From: Achromobacter sp. RTa
GTDB lineage: Bacteria; Pseudomonadota; Gammaproteobacteria; Burkholderiales; Burkholderiaceae_B
Direction: 5' to 3'
DNA: 32,777 nt
Assembly: GCF_000757485.1 (NCBI RefSeq)
Contig: NZ_JPYO01000036.1
Location: 157,093-189,869, forward strand
Made by a program: the position numbers and the translations under genes. Position 1 is the stretch's first letter. Each line of letters starts with the position of its first letter. The notes under the pieces are model-generated. The model worked only from the letters and a program-made list of their open reading frames with translations, made no database searches and was not told the DNA's origin. Below, in pieces: positions 1-10,096 of this stretch.

Positions 1-190
1 CCCGCCACGCCGTGCTTTTTCGGCCGCAATCCGGCGGTCGGCGGGGAGGGCGGGGTTCTTGAGGTTCTCGCCGCGGGCGGGTGGTGGTGGTGGATCTTGC
101 GGCGCCCGCCCCATGCCGGCCGCGCGGGCGGCCTTGTGGGGCCTACGCGGCGTCTTGCGTCGGGATGATGACGCTGCGCGCTGGCGGCGG
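1..190. repeat. Dispersed intergenic repeat, module B (copy 1, left end at window edge)
   Basis: This stretch aligns along its whole length with 8766-8945. Shared blocks include a T-run after a GC-rich arm, a run of GGT repeats, and a nearly identical core at 104-146. The core can fold: GCCCCATG at 108-115 pairs with TGTGGGGC at 135-142 (with G-T wobbles), enclosing a GC-rich inner hairpin. No credible gene is present: the only open frame (81-269) is short, low in complexity and has no ribosome binding site. The palindrome array follows directly, in the same order as at 8776-9099. Module A probably lies just left of the window. Confidence 0.75.
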
Positions 191-221
191 GATGAAGTCC
201 GTGTCTGATATCGCCGCGGGC

Positions 222-571
222 CGTGGTGATCCGTGTCTGACACCCGCACGAGATAGCGCCAAGGCTTGAAGAGCCGTTTCCCGGGTGTCAGACACCCCGA
301 GTGAAAGTGCGCCCACCCCGATTGGTGTCAGACACCCCGTTGCGTTGCCTCAAGCCTGTAACGCGTTGCCGTAGGGTGTCAGACACGGTGCAGCGAAGTC
401 CGTCGTGGTGATCCGTGTCTGACACCCGTACGAGATAGCGCCAAGGCTTGAAGAGCCTTTTCCCGGGTGTCAGACACCCTCGATGAAGAGGCTCCTACCC
501 CGATTGGTGTCAGCCCCCCCCCGTTGCGTTGCCTCAAGCTTGCAACGTCTTGCCGTAGGGGTGTCGGACAC
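222..571. repeat. Palindrome array 1 (GTGTC-A/T-GACAC), two tandem ~182-bp units
   Basis: Eight copies of an 11-bp palindrome are centred at 238, 290, 330, 381, 420, 472, 512 and 566. The copies at 512 and 566 are degenerate. Spacing alternates 52, 40, 51, 39, 52, 40, 54. The block starting at 222 repeats at 404, giving a period of 182 bp. The first two sites of each unit form a 14-bp perfect inverted repeat (GTGTCTGACACCCG against CGGGTGTCAGACAC) around a 35-nt loop. That loop can itself fold: AAGGCT pairs with AGCCTT in unit 2, and GGCT with AGCC in unit 1. This resembles a REP/BIME-type element. A cluster of protein-binding sites is the alternative. Confidence 0.85.
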
Positions 572-631
572 CTGCAAAGAATCCAAAGATCGTCCCCATT
601 TTTCCGCTAGCCATCTAGATGCTTTCCCCAT

Positions 632-660
632 TTGCAACCCATCCCCGTCAGGTATATATT
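632..660 (+). promoter_or_regulatory. Candidate sigma70 promoter for the operon at 750-8566
   Basis: TTGCAA (632-637) and TATATT (655-660) are separated by exactly 17 bp. They match the -35 and -10 consensus at 4/6 and 5/6 positions. Transcription would start near 667, leaving a leader of about 83 nt. No better pair was seen in the upstream region. Confidence 0.55.
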
Positions 661-667
661 TCAAGCC

Positions 668-684
668 TAAACTATCAAGGTTTA
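668..684. promoter_or_regulatory. Inverted repeat TAAAC-N7-GTTTA at the predicted start site
   Basis: TAAAC (668-672) and GTTTA (680-684) are perfect inverted repeats around a 7-nt spacer. They sit on the start predicted from the promoter at 632-660, where a repressor would block initiation. The size would fit a MarR- or TetR-type dimer. No such regulator gene is in the window. The half-sites are short and AT-rich, so chance is possible. Confidence 0.4.
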
Positions 685-749
685 AATCTCTGCGGCCCCA
701 GCTCCAGGAATACAGAGCGGTTGTCGCATACCACGGAGCGTATACGGCG

Positions 750-3097
<2,348 letters not shown>

Positions 3098-3101
<4 letters not shown>

Positions 3102-3889
3102 ATGCAACTCCGCTCCCCCTGGCCGGGCGCCATGCCCTGGTGACGGGCGGCGCCCGAGGCATCGGGCTCGCCTGCGCCCGGGCCCTGCTGCAGCGCGGCG
3201 CCCGGGTCACGCTCCTGGGCCGCGACGGCGCCGCACTGGACGCCGCGGCCGACAGCCTGGCCCGCCTGGGGCAGGTGCAGGCCGTCAGCGCCGACATCGC
3301 GGACGAGGGCTCGGTACGGGCCGCCTTCGCCCAGGCCGAGACGGAATTCGGTCCGGTGCTGGTGCTGGTGAACAACGCCGGCCAGGCGGTCAGCGAACGC
3401 TTCGACCGCACCGATGCGGCCTTGTGGAACTCCATGATCGCTGTCAACCTGACCGGCACGTTCCACTGCATCCAGGCGGCCTTGCCCGGCATGTTGAAAG
3501 AGAAGTGGGGGCGGGTCATCAACGTGGCCAGCACCGCCGGCCTGATCGGCTACGGCTACGTCAGCGCCTATTGCGCGGCCAAGCACGGCGTGGTCGGACT
3601 GACCCGCTCGCTGGCGCTGGAGACCGCCCAGAAGGGCGTAACGGTCAATGCCGTTTGTCCCGGCTACACCGAAACCGACATCGTGCGCGGCGCGGTCTCG
3701 AACATCGTCGACAAGACCGGCATGACGCCGGAGGCCGCCCGCGCCAAACTGGCCGAGCGCAACCCCCAGGGCCGCCTGGTGCAGCCCGAGGAAGTGGCCG
3801 AAACAGTTGCCTGGCTGGCCCTGCCGGCCTCGGCTTCCGTCAACGGCCAGGCCATCGCCGTCGACGGCGGCGAAGTGATGACCGGCTGA
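3098..3889 (+). CDS. SDR-family 3-hydroxyacyl-CoA dehydrogenase-like oxidoreductase
   Basis: A 263-residue classical short-chain dehydrogenase. The cofactor loop is TGGARGIG (16-23), the NNAG motif is at 92-95, and the catalytic residues are S145, Y158 and K162. The C-terminal region ends with the usual [13 protein letters not shown] segment. Within this operon it most likely oxidises a hydroxyacyl-CoA formed after ring opening, or acts on the alicyclic CoA ester made by the upstream monooxygenase/reductase. Its ATG overlaps the upstream TGA by 4 nt, which points to coupled translation. A 44-nt gap precedes the crotonase gene. The family is certain; the substrate is inferred from context. Confidence 0.85.
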
Positions 3890-3933
3890 GGCCGGCGCCC
3901 CACCCATCCCGAAGATCCCAGAATGGAGACACC

Positions 3934-4791
3934 ATGAGCACCCAGCCCGAAGAACACACCATGAAGCACCACAAGCGTCCGTTCGCCGGCTACCAGGCCA
4001 AGACGTTCCTGTGGCAGGTGTCGGCCGACGGCAAGATCGGCACGGTCACCCTGAACCGTCCCGAGCGCAAGAACCCGCTGACGTTCGACTCCTACGCCGA
4101 ACTGCGCGATTTGTTCCGGTCGCTGGTCTATGCCACCGATATCAAGGTGGTCGTGGTGACGGGCGCGGGCGGCAACTTCTGCTCGGGCGGCGACGTGCAC
4201 GAAATCATCGGCCCCCTGACCCGTATGTCCATGCCCGAACTGCTGGACTTCACCCGCATGACGGGCGACCTGGTCAAGGCCATGCGCGCCTGCCCGCAGC
4301 CCATCGTGGCGGCGGTCGACGGCGTCTGCGCCGGCGCGGGCGCCATGGTGGCGCTGGCCTCGGACATGCGCCTGGGCACGCCCGCGGCGCGGACCGCCTT
4401 CCTGTTCACCCGCGTGGGCCTGGCCGGCGCCGACATGGGCGCCTGCACGCTATTGCCGCGCATGATCGGCCAGGGCCGCGCCTCCGAGCTGCTGTACACG
4501 GGCCGCGCGATGACGGCGGAAGAGGGCGCCAGCTGGGGCTTCTTCAATGCCTTGCACGAATCCGGCGCGCTGGCCGACGCCGCGCAGACGCTGGCCGCGC
4601 AGTTGGCCGCGGGCCCGACTTTCGCCCATGGCGTCACCAAGAAGCTGCTGCACCAGGAATGGAACATGGGGGTGGACGAGGCTATCGAGGCCGAAGCCGA
4701 GGCCCAGGCCATCTGCATGCAGACGCGCGATTTCCACCGCGCCTACGAGGCTTTTGTGGCCAAGCAAAAACCGGTGTTCGAAGGGGACTGA
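3934..4791 (+). CDS. Crotonase-family enzyme (enoyl-CoA hydratase/hydrolase-like)
   Basis: A 285-residue protein of the enoyl-CoA hydratase/isomerase superfamily. The oxyanion-hole segments are visible: NFCSGGD (81-87) and the DGVCAGAGA stretch (129-137). Both hydratase glutamates are absent. The position matching Glu144 of rat hydratase is M138, and there is no Glu anywhere between residues 139 and 184, where Glu164 should fall. D167 in GADMG is the nearest acidic residue. Simple double-bond hydration is therefore unlikely. A hydrolytic C-C cleavage (ring opening of a cyclic beta-keto CoA ester) or an isomerisation fits better, but is inference. The ATG at 3934 follows GGAG at 3925-3928. An internal ATG ten codons in is an alternative start. 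Confidence 0.83.
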   Translation: MSTQPEEHTMKHHKRPFAGYQAKTFLWQVSADGKIGTVTLNRPERKNPLTFDSYAELRDLFRSLVYATDIKVVVVTGAGGNFCSGGDVHEIIGPLTRMSMPELLDFTRMTGDLVKAMRACPQPIVAAVDGVCAGAGAMVALASDMRLGTPAARTAFLFTRVGLAGADMGACTLLPRMIGQGRASELLYTGRAMTAEEGASWGFFNALHESGALADAAQTLAAQLAAGPTFAHGVTKKLLHQEWNMGVDEAIEAEAEAQAICMQTRDFHRAYEAFVAKQKPVFEGD

Positions 4792-4793
4792 GC

Positions 4794-5963
4794 ATGCGCG
4801 ACACAAGCTGGCTGGACTGGCCTTTTTTCGACGATGCGCACCGCAAGCTGGCGCACGAGGTCGACGCGTGGTGCGAAGCGTCCCTGGGGGACGTGGATCA
4901 CCATGACGCCGACGGCGCCTGCAAGAAGCTGGTGAAGGCCATGGGGCAGGCCGGCTGGCTGCGCTACGCGGTGGCGGGCGGCCCGGGCGGAACATGGGGC
5001 GGCGCGCTGCCCGAGGTGGATTCGCGCTCCGTCTGCATTCTGCGCGAAACCTTCGCCCGCCACGAAGGGCTGGCGGACTTCGCATTCGCCATGCAGGGAC
5101 TGGGCAGCGGCGCGATTTCGCTCATGGGATCCGACGAGGTCCGCCAGCGCTACCTGCCGCGCGTGTCGCGGGGCGAAGCGATCGCCGCCTTCGCGCTGTC
5201 CGAGCCCGAAGCGGGATCGGACGTGGCGGCGCTGGCCTGCGAGGCCAGGCTGGACGGCGACCACTATGTGCTGAACGGCGCCAAGACCTGGATCTCCAAC
5301 GGCGGGATCGCGGACTTTTATTGCGTCTTCGCGCGCACCGGCGAAGCGCCCGGCGCGCGCGGCATCAGCGCCTTCGTGGTGGATGCCGGCACGCCCGGCT
5401 TCGAAGTCAGCGAACGCATCGACCTGATCGCCCCGCACCCGCTGGCCACCATTACGTTCGACGATTGCCGCATCCCGGCGTCGCAGCGGCTGGGCGACGC
5501 GGGCCAGGGCTTCAAGCTGGCCATGATGACGCTGGACATCTTCCGCGCCTCGGTGGCGGCGGCGGCGCTGGGCTTCGCCCGCCGCGCGCTGGACGAGGCC
5601 GTGGCGCGCTCCAAGTCGCGCCGCATGTTCGGCCAGACGCTGGCCGACCTGCAGCTGACGCAAGCCGCGCTGGGCGACATGGCGACCGCCATCGATGCGT
5701 CGGCGCTGCTGACGTACCGCGCCGCGTGGATGCGCGACGTCAAGAAGCTGCGCACCACGCGTGAAGCGGCCATGGCCAAGATGACGGCCACGGAATCGGC
5801 GCAAACCGTGATCGACCGCGCGCTGCAGATGTTCGGCGGCGCGGGCGTGGTGTCGGGGATGCCGGTGGAGAAGCTCTACAGGGAAATCAGAGCGCTGCGT
5901 ATCTACGAAGGCGCCACCGAAGTGCAGAAGTTGATCATCGCCCGTGAACTGCTGAAGGCGTAG
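4794..5963 (+). CDS. Acyl-CoA dehydrogenase
   Basis: A 389-residue FAD-dependent acyl-CoA dehydrogenase of normal length. Recognisable blocks are the substrate/FAD segment around [11 protein letters not shown], the KTWISNGG motif, and near the C terminus IYEGATEVQ, whose E372 aligns with the catalytic base of medium-chain acyl-CoA dehydrogenase. It would introduce an alpha,beta double bond into an alicyclic or ring-opened CoA ester, passing electrons to electron transfer flavoprotein, which is not encoded here. It starts 2 nt after the crotonase stop. A 61-bp gap with a small hairpin follows before the ligase gene. Confidence 0.88.
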   Translation: MRDTSWLDWPFFDDAHRKLAHEVDAWCEASLGDVDHHDADGACKKLVKAMGQAGWLRYAVAGGPGGTWGGALPEVDSRSVCILRETFARHEGLADFAFAMQGLGSGAISLMGSDEVRQRYLPRVSRGEAIAAFALSEPEAGSDVAALACEARLDGDHYVLNGAKTWISNGGIADFYCVFARTGEAPGARGISAFVVDAGTPGFEVSERIDLIAPHPLATITFDDCRIPASQRLGDAGQGFKLAMMTLDIFRASVAAAALGFARRALDEAVARSKSRRMFGQTLADLQLTQAALGDMATAIDASALLTYRAAWMRDVKKLRTTREAAMAKMTATESAQTVIDRALQMFGGAGVVSGMPVEKLYREIRALRIYEGATEVQKLIIARELLKA

Positions 5964-5965
5964 AA

Positions 5966-5979
5966 GAGCCATCGGGCTC
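5966..5979 (+). other. Small hairpin in the acyl-CoA dehydrogenase/CoA-ligase gap
   Basis: GAGCC (5966-5970) and GGCTC (5975-5979) pair perfectly around the tetraloop ATCG, starting 2 nt after the acyl-CoA dehydrogenase stop codon. No T-run follows, so it is not a standard terminator. It could stabilise or mark a processing point between the two halves of the operon, or be chance. Confidence 0.3.
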
Positions 5980-6024
5980 CGGCGTCCAGGCAAGCAACAA
6001 CACCGCATAGCCAAGGGGAATTTC

Positions 6025-7665
6025 ATGGAAGCATCCGCCCACATCGACACCTTCGCCCGGGACAATCTGCCCCCGGGCGAACAATGGCCAGAGTTCCTGC
6101 TCGACGGTCCCGACGTGGCCTATCCCAAGCGTTTCAATTGCGCGGCCGAACTGGTGGATGCCATGGTCGAGCGCGGCCACGGCGAGCGCATCGCGCTGCG
6201 CTGGCGCCAGGATGGCAAGCAGGCCGTGATGACCTATCGCGAGCTGGCGGCGCTGAGCAACCGCATCGCCCGCGTGCTCACGGAGGACATGGGCCTGGTC
6301 TCCGGCAACCGCTTGCTGCTGCGGGGGCCGAACAATCCCATGATGGCCGCGTCCTGGCTGGCCGCGGTCAAGGCGGGCCTGGTGACCGTGCCCACGATGC
6401 CGCTGTTGCGGGCCAAGGAGCTCAAGCAGATCATCGATAAGGCGCAGGTCCAGGCCGTGCTGTGCGACATCCGCCTGAAAGACGAGGCGGATTTCTGCGT
6501 GCGGCCCGGGCACGAGCACCATTGCCCCGCGTTGTCGAAGATCATGTATTTCAACGATGCCGCGCCCGATGCGCTGGACGCCCTGGCCGCGGCCAAGCCC
6601 GACGACTTCGAGGCCTGCGACACGGCGGCCGACGATGTGTGCCTGATCGCCTTCACCAGCGGCACCACGGGCGCGCCCAAGGGCTGCATGCACTTCCACC
6701 GCGACGTGCTGGCGATGTGCGACCTGTTCCCCAAGCACGTCATCAAGCCGACCGCGGACGACATCTTCTGCGGCACGCCGCCGCTGGCCTTCACCTTCGG
6801 CCTGGGCGGCCTGCTGTGCTTCCCGCTGCGGGTGGGCGCCAGCACGGTGCTGGCGGAAAAGCTTTCGCCGGAGAGCCTGCTGGAGCTGATCCAGGAATTC
6901 CGCGCCACCATCGTCTTCACGGCGCCGACCTTCTACCGGCAGATGGCGGCCCTGGTCGGCAAGTTCGATATTTCCTCGCTGAAGAAGAGCGTTTCCGCCG
7001 GCGAAGCCCTGCCCGACGCCACGCGCCAGCTCTGGAAGGAAGCCAGCGGCATCGAGATGATCGACGGCATAGGCGGCACGGAAATGATCCATGTCTTCGT
7101 GTCCAGCCCGCCGGAGTCCGTGCGCCGCGGCGCGATCGGCCGCGTCGTGCCGGGCTATGTTGCCCAGATCGTGGACGATGAGATGAAGCCGGTGCCCAAC
7201 GGCACGGTGGGCCGTCTGGCCATCAAGGGGCCCACGGGCTGCCGCTACCTGGCCGACGAGCGCCAGCGCCGCTTCGTGCACGACGGCTGGAACCTGCCCG
7301 GCGATACCTTTCTGCAGGACGAGGACGGCTACCTGTTCTACCAGGCTCGCAATGACGACATGATCGTTTCCGCCGGCTACAACATCGCCGGCCCGGAAGT
7401 CGAGGACGCGCTGTTGCGGCACGAGGCCGTGGCGGAATGCGGCGTGGTCGGGGCGCCCGACGACGAGCGCGGCCAGGTGGTGAAGGCCTTCGTCGTGCTC
7501 AAGCCGGGCTACGAGGCCGGCAGCGAACTGACCGCCGCCCTGCAGCAGTTCGTCAAGGCCAGCATCGCGCCCTACAAATATCCCCGCGCCATCGAGTTCG
7601 TGGAGGCGCTGCCGCGCACCGAAACGGGCAAGCTGCAACGCTTCGCGCTGCGCAAGATGGCGTGA
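6025..7665 (+). CDS. Aryl-CoA ligase (2-aminobenzoate/benzoate-CoA ligase family)
   Basis: A 546-residue AMP-forming acyl/aryl-CoA synthetase. The ATP-binding P-loop-like motif TSGTTGAPKG is at 211-220, and the C-terminal adenylation lysine is K536 in TETGKLQ. Length and overall pattern match the benzoate-CoA ligase branch. It should activate the aromatic acid with ATP and CoA and so feed the monooxygenase/reductase at 750. Placement in the operon favours 2-aminobenzoate as substrate. Salicylate and other 2-substituted benzoates remain possible. The ATG at 6025 follows AAGGGGAA. The next gene starts 20 nt downstream. Confidence 0.87.
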   Translation: MEASAHIDTFARDNLPPGEQWPEFLLDGPDVAYPKRFNCAAELVDAMVERGHGERIALRWRQDGKQAVMTYRELAALSNRIARVLTEDMGLVSGNRLLLRGPNNPMMAASWLAAVKAGLVTVPTMPLLRAKELKQIIDKAQVQAVLCDIRLKDEADFCVRPGHEHHCPALSKIMYFNDAAPDALDALAAAKPDDFEACDTAADDVCLIAFTSGTTGAPKGCMHFHRDVLAMCDLFPKHVIKPTADDIFCGTPPLAFTFGLGGLLCFPLRVGASTVLAEKLSPESLLELIQEFRATIVFTAPTFYRQMAALVGKFDISSLKKSVSAGEALPDATRQLWKEASGIEMIDGIGGTEMIHVFVSSPPESVRRGAIGRVVPGYVAQIVDDEMKPVPNGTVGRLAIKGPTGCRYLADERQRRFVHDGWNLPGDTFLQDEDGYLFYQARNDDMIVSAGYNIAGPEVEDALLRHEAVAECGVVGAPDDERGQVVKAFVVLKPGYEAGSELTAALQQFVKASIAPYKYPRAIEFVEALPRTETGKLQRFALRKMA

Positions 7666-7685
7666 ACAGGCAATAAGGAATTCCC

Positions 7686-8111
7686 ATGGCAGCTCCGTTC
7701 ATCAGCCAGGTCGAAGTCCGCTTCCGCCATTGCGATCCGGCGGGCATCGTCTTCTACCCCCGCTACTTCGAGATGATCAACGACTTCGTCGAGGAGTGGT
7801 TCGACAAGGGCATGGGGCTGCCGTTCCACGCGTTGCACGTGGAACGGCAGATCGGTACGCCGACGGCGTCGGTGCAGTGCGATTTCAGCGCGCCCAGCCG
7901 CTGGCACGAGCGCTTGCGCCAAGTGCTGGAGGTGCAGCGCATCGGGGGCGCGTCGTTCAAGGCGCTGGTGAAGTTCGAAGGGCCGGACGGTCAGCTGCGC
8001 CTGTCGGCGACGCTGACGATCGTGACGGTGGATTTGCGGACGATGAAGTCCATGCCGCTGCCTGCGGACTTGCGGGAACGCATGCAGGCTTATCTGGTTC
8101 CCGCCGCCTGA
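7686..8111 (+). CDS. Acyl-CoA thioesterase, 4-hydroxybenzoyl-CoA thioesterase-like
   Basis: A 141-residue hot-dog-fold thioesterase. The family motif HCDPAGIVFYPRYF occupies 15-28, with D17 at the catalytic aspartate position of the Pseudomonas-type 4-hydroxybenzoyl-CoA thioesterase. In this operon it may release CoA from dead-end aryl-CoA esters. If the pathway is instead the salicylyl-CoA route, it would free gentisate from gentisyl-CoA. Its presence is the main argument for that alternative. The ribosome binding site AAGGAA lies about 6 nt before the ATG. Confidence 0.86.
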   Translation: MAAPFISQVEVRFRHCDPAGIVFYPRYFEMINDFVEEWFDKGMGLPFHALHVERQIGTPTASVQCDFSAPSRWHERLRQVLEVQRIGGASFKALVKFEGPDGQLRLSATLTIVTVDLRTMKSMPLPADLRERMQAYLVPAA

Positions 8112-8161
8112 GCGGCGGGGATCACCCTGTAGTTTGTTTTTCTTGAAAATAGGATGACGTT

Positions 8162-8566
8162 ATGAAGATTCTGCAACCGCCGGATTGGATGGCGCCCCGG
8201 GGCTATTCGAATGGCGTGCTCACCGAGATGCAGGTGGGCAGCAAGCTCGTTTTCGTGGGCGGGCAGGTGGGGTGGAATGGCCAGCAGCAGTTCGAGACGG
8301 ATGACCTGGCCGAGCAGGTGCGCCAGACGCTGGCGAATATCGTTGCGATTCTGGCGGAGGGGGGAGCCAAGCCGGAGCATATCGTCCGCATGACGTGGTA
8401 CGTGACGGACAAGGACGAGTACGTGGCGGCCTATCCCGACATCGGCAAGCACTACCGGGAGCTGATCGGACGGCATTTCCCGGCGATGACGGCGGTGGAG
8501 GTGGCCGATCTGGTCGAGGACCGGGCGAAGGTGGAGATCGAGGTTACGGCGGTGGTGCCGGCTTAG
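8162..8566 (+). CDS. RidA (YjgF/YER057c/UK114)-family protein lacking the deaminase arginine
   Basis: A 134-residue Rid-family protein, the last gene of the operon. RidA proteins hydrolyse reactive enamines and imines; in E. coli RidA this depends on an arginine in the PARSCVEV segment. Here that segment reads PAMTAVEV, with M109 in place of arginine, while the surrounding VEV and VEIEV elements are kept. It is therefore a divergent Rid protein, and imine deaminase activity should not be assumed. In a 2-aminobenzoate pathway a role in handling the enamine or imine produced when the ring is reduced is attractive but unproven. AGGA at 8151-8154 precedes the ATG. Confidence 0.82.
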   Translation: MKILQPPDWMAPRGYSNGVLTEMQVGSKLVFVGGQVGWNGQQQFETDDLAEQVRQTLANIVAILAEGGAKPEHIVRMTWYVTDKDEYVAAYPDIGKHYRELIGRHFPAMTAVEVADLVEDRAKVEIEVTAVVPA

Positions 8567-8613
8567 TGATTGCGTAGGCTGTTTTTTTGGCTTGTTGTTT
8601 GAGTTCTTGAGAC

Positions 8614-8775
8614 GCCCGGTGCGACGGGGCCTGGGGCGCGCGGGTCAACGATTGCGGTCCGGAGCCTTCGCTCCGGACTTCCCCGTCGTCATCCTCGTCC
8701 TCGCCTGCGGCGACTCCTTCGGATTCCCTCGGGCTTATCGACTCCCCGCGCGCCCCAGGCCCCGTCGCGCCGGGC
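8614..8775. repeat. Module A: 162-bp element with 31-bp terminal inverted repeats
   Basis: The left arm (8614-8644) and right arm (8745-8775) are complementary over 31 bp with a single G-T wobble. They enclose 100 nt. Inside lies a perfect 8-bp hairpin with a 6-nt loop (GTCCGGAG at 8657-8664 and CTCCGGAC at 8671-8678). A T-run follows the right arm at 8776-8780, as at the end of an intrinsic terminator for the upstream + strand operon. A second copy starts at 32628. Between copies the loop region differs at only about six positions, and the stem pair T8632-A8757 becomes G32648-C32773. Confidence 0.85.
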
Positions 8776-8945
8776 TTTTTCAGTTGCAATCTGACGGCTG
8801 CTGGGGCGGTGGGTGTGCTTAGGGTTCTGGCGGCGGGCGGGGTGGTGGTGGAGGATCTTTCGATGCCCGCCCCATGCCGGCCGCGCGGGCGGCCTCGTGG
8901 GGCTTACGCGGCGTCTTGCGGTTGGTGCTGACGCTGCGCGCCGTT
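8776..8945. repeat. Module B (copy 2), directly after module A
   Basis: This stretch is homologous to 1-190 in the same orientation. The folded core is at 8869-8903, where GCCCCATG pairs with CGTGGGGC with one wobble. It lies in the gap between the RidA-like gene and the convergent AraC gene. No open frame here looks like a real protein. Confidence 0.75.
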
Positions 8946-8985
8946 GGCAGGGGGGGGTAAATAAGTCAGGTGTCCATATGGTCAG

Positions 8986-9099
8986 GTGTCTGACACCCGT
9001 ACGAGACGACGTCACGGCGTGCAGCGGTGTTGCCGGGTGTCAGACACCCCGATGCCTCATTTCAAGCTTGCAAGGCCTTGTCGTACGGGTGTCAGACAC
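8986..9099. repeat. Palindrome array 2 (three sites)
   Basis: Perfect 11-bp palindromes are centred at 8991 (central T), 9042 (A) and 9094 (A), with spacings of 51 and 52 bp. A half-site, GGTGTC, occurs at 8969-8974. The first pair is the same 14-bp inverted repeat as in array 1, GTGTCTGACACCCG to CGGGTGTCAGACAC. Its loop can pair CGGC with GCCG. The array ends 10 bp before the AraC stop codon. Confidence 0.85.
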
Positions 9100-9109
9100 C
9101 TGCTCGCCG

Positions 9110-10096
9110 TCACCCCGTCACGCGCCGCGTCTCGCGCGGCAATTCTCCGAAGCGTTCGCGGTAATACTCCGAAAACCGTCCCAGGTGCCCGAACCCCACG
9201 CCCAGCGCGACCTCGGTCACGCTGGCGTGGGCGTCCGACTTCAGTTTCTGCCTGGCGGTGTCCAGCCGCAGCGCCCGCAGGGCGTTCATGGGGGTGGTGT
9301 CGCGGTGTTCCTGGAACAGCCGCGTCAGGGCGCTGGCGCTGGCGCCGGCGTGGCGGGCGATGTCGATGAGGGTCAGCGGGGCGGACAGGTGCTCGCGCAT
9401 GTAGGACTCGGCCAGCGTCAGGCGGCGCGGGAGCGCCGGAGCCAGGCCTGCGCGCGCCTGCCAGCTGTTCGGCTGGTTGTAGAGCAGGTGCAGCATCAGG
9501 GTGTCTTCCAGATGCTCCAGCCAGGCCGCGGGCGGACGGGGCGCGCCATCGTCCAGCGTGGGCAGCAGGTGGATCAGGCTTGCGACCATGCTGCACCAGG
9601 CGGCGCCGACTGGGGTGTCCAGGCGCAGCGCGGGGCTGAAGTCCAGCGGGCCGGCGGCGGCCTCGCCGAAGGCGCGCAGCCCGATGGCTTCGAGCTTGCC
9701 GCGCGGGATCTTGAGCAGCAGCTGCTCGCAGCCGGCTTCCCAGTGCAGGCGCAGCGGGCGGTTGGGGGCGATGACGGCGGCGCACTCGGGGCCGGCGTCG
9801 ACCCGGTCGTTGCCGCATTCGATACAGGCGCGCCCGCGCAGGGGCACCTGCACCAGCATGAAATCCTGCAGCCTGTCGGGTTCGATGTGGACTTCGGCGC
9901 CGTAGCGCAGGGTACAGACCGTGAGGGATCCGAAACGGGCCCGGTTCAGTTCCGCGTCCACTCGGCCGCCTTTCCAGGTCAGGCGGTGTTCCTTCAGGGC
10001 TTCGGACACGAGCGTCCGCGTTTCGTCCTGCTGGGTGGAGCTGAAGACGCGCCGCTTCAACAGGGGCGCCAGCGTGAGTCGTGACCAGCCATGCAT
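9110..10096 (-). CDS. AraC-family transcriptional regulator
   Basis: A 328-residue regulator. The N-terminal 200 residues form an AraC-binding-like cupin region (for example VQVPLRGRACIECG at 82-95). The C-terminal double helix-turn-helix spans about 228-325, with LTLIDIARHAGASASALTRL and the second helix near VTEVALGVGFGHLGRFSEYY. The arrangement is typical of activators of aromatic dioxygenase operons. The start ATG at 10096 is supported by GGAGG on the minus strand 5 nt upstream (10102-10106). It diverges from the dioxygenase operon starting at 10347 and is the natural candidate to activate it. Confidence 0.9.
   Translation of the reverse strand: MHGWSRLTLAPLLKRRVFSSTQQDETRTLVSEALKEHRLTWKGGRVDAELNRARFGSLTVCTLRYGAEVHIEPDRLQDFMLVQVPLRGRACIECGNDRVDAGPECAAVIAPNRPLRLHWEAGCEQLLLKIPRGKLEAIGLRAFGEAAAGPLDFSPALRLDTPVGAAWCSMVASLIHLLPTLDDGAPRPPAAWLEHLEDTLMLHLLYNQPNSWQARAGLAPALPRRLTLAESYMREHLSAPLTLIDIARHAGASASALTRLFQEHRDTTPMNALRALRLDTARQKLKSDAHASVTEVALGVGFGHLGRFSEYYRERFGELPRETRRVTG

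Larger units (their letters stand above)
572..749 (+). other. Leader and control region of the CoA-dependent aromatic operon
   Basis: This 178-bp stretch is visibly less GC-rich than its surroundings and separates palindrome array 1 from the first catabolic gene. It holds a sigma70-like promoter and an inverted repeat, listed separately. A GGAG at 735-738 lies 11 nt before the ATG at 750 and is a plausible but distant ribosome binding site. Confidence 0.5.

Noticed and set aside
81..269. Small + strand gene near the window start
   Set aside because: It runs from module B into the palindrome array, has no ribosome site and no recognisable protein features.
222..571. CRISPR array
   Set aside because: The repeated unit is an 11-bp palindrome with alternating spacing, the intervening sequences recur between units, and there are no cas genes.
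483..749. Upstream extension of the monooxygenase/reductase frame by 89 residues
   Set aside because: The extension lies in the palindrome array and promoter, has no family homology, and the FAD-binding start is at 750.
8544..8789. Antisense open frame across module A with an acidic GEDEDDD segment
   Set aside because: The same peptide type appears from the second module A copy and, as I recall, as a frequent hypothetical protein in relatives. The inverted-repeat structure explains the conservation better than a protein does.
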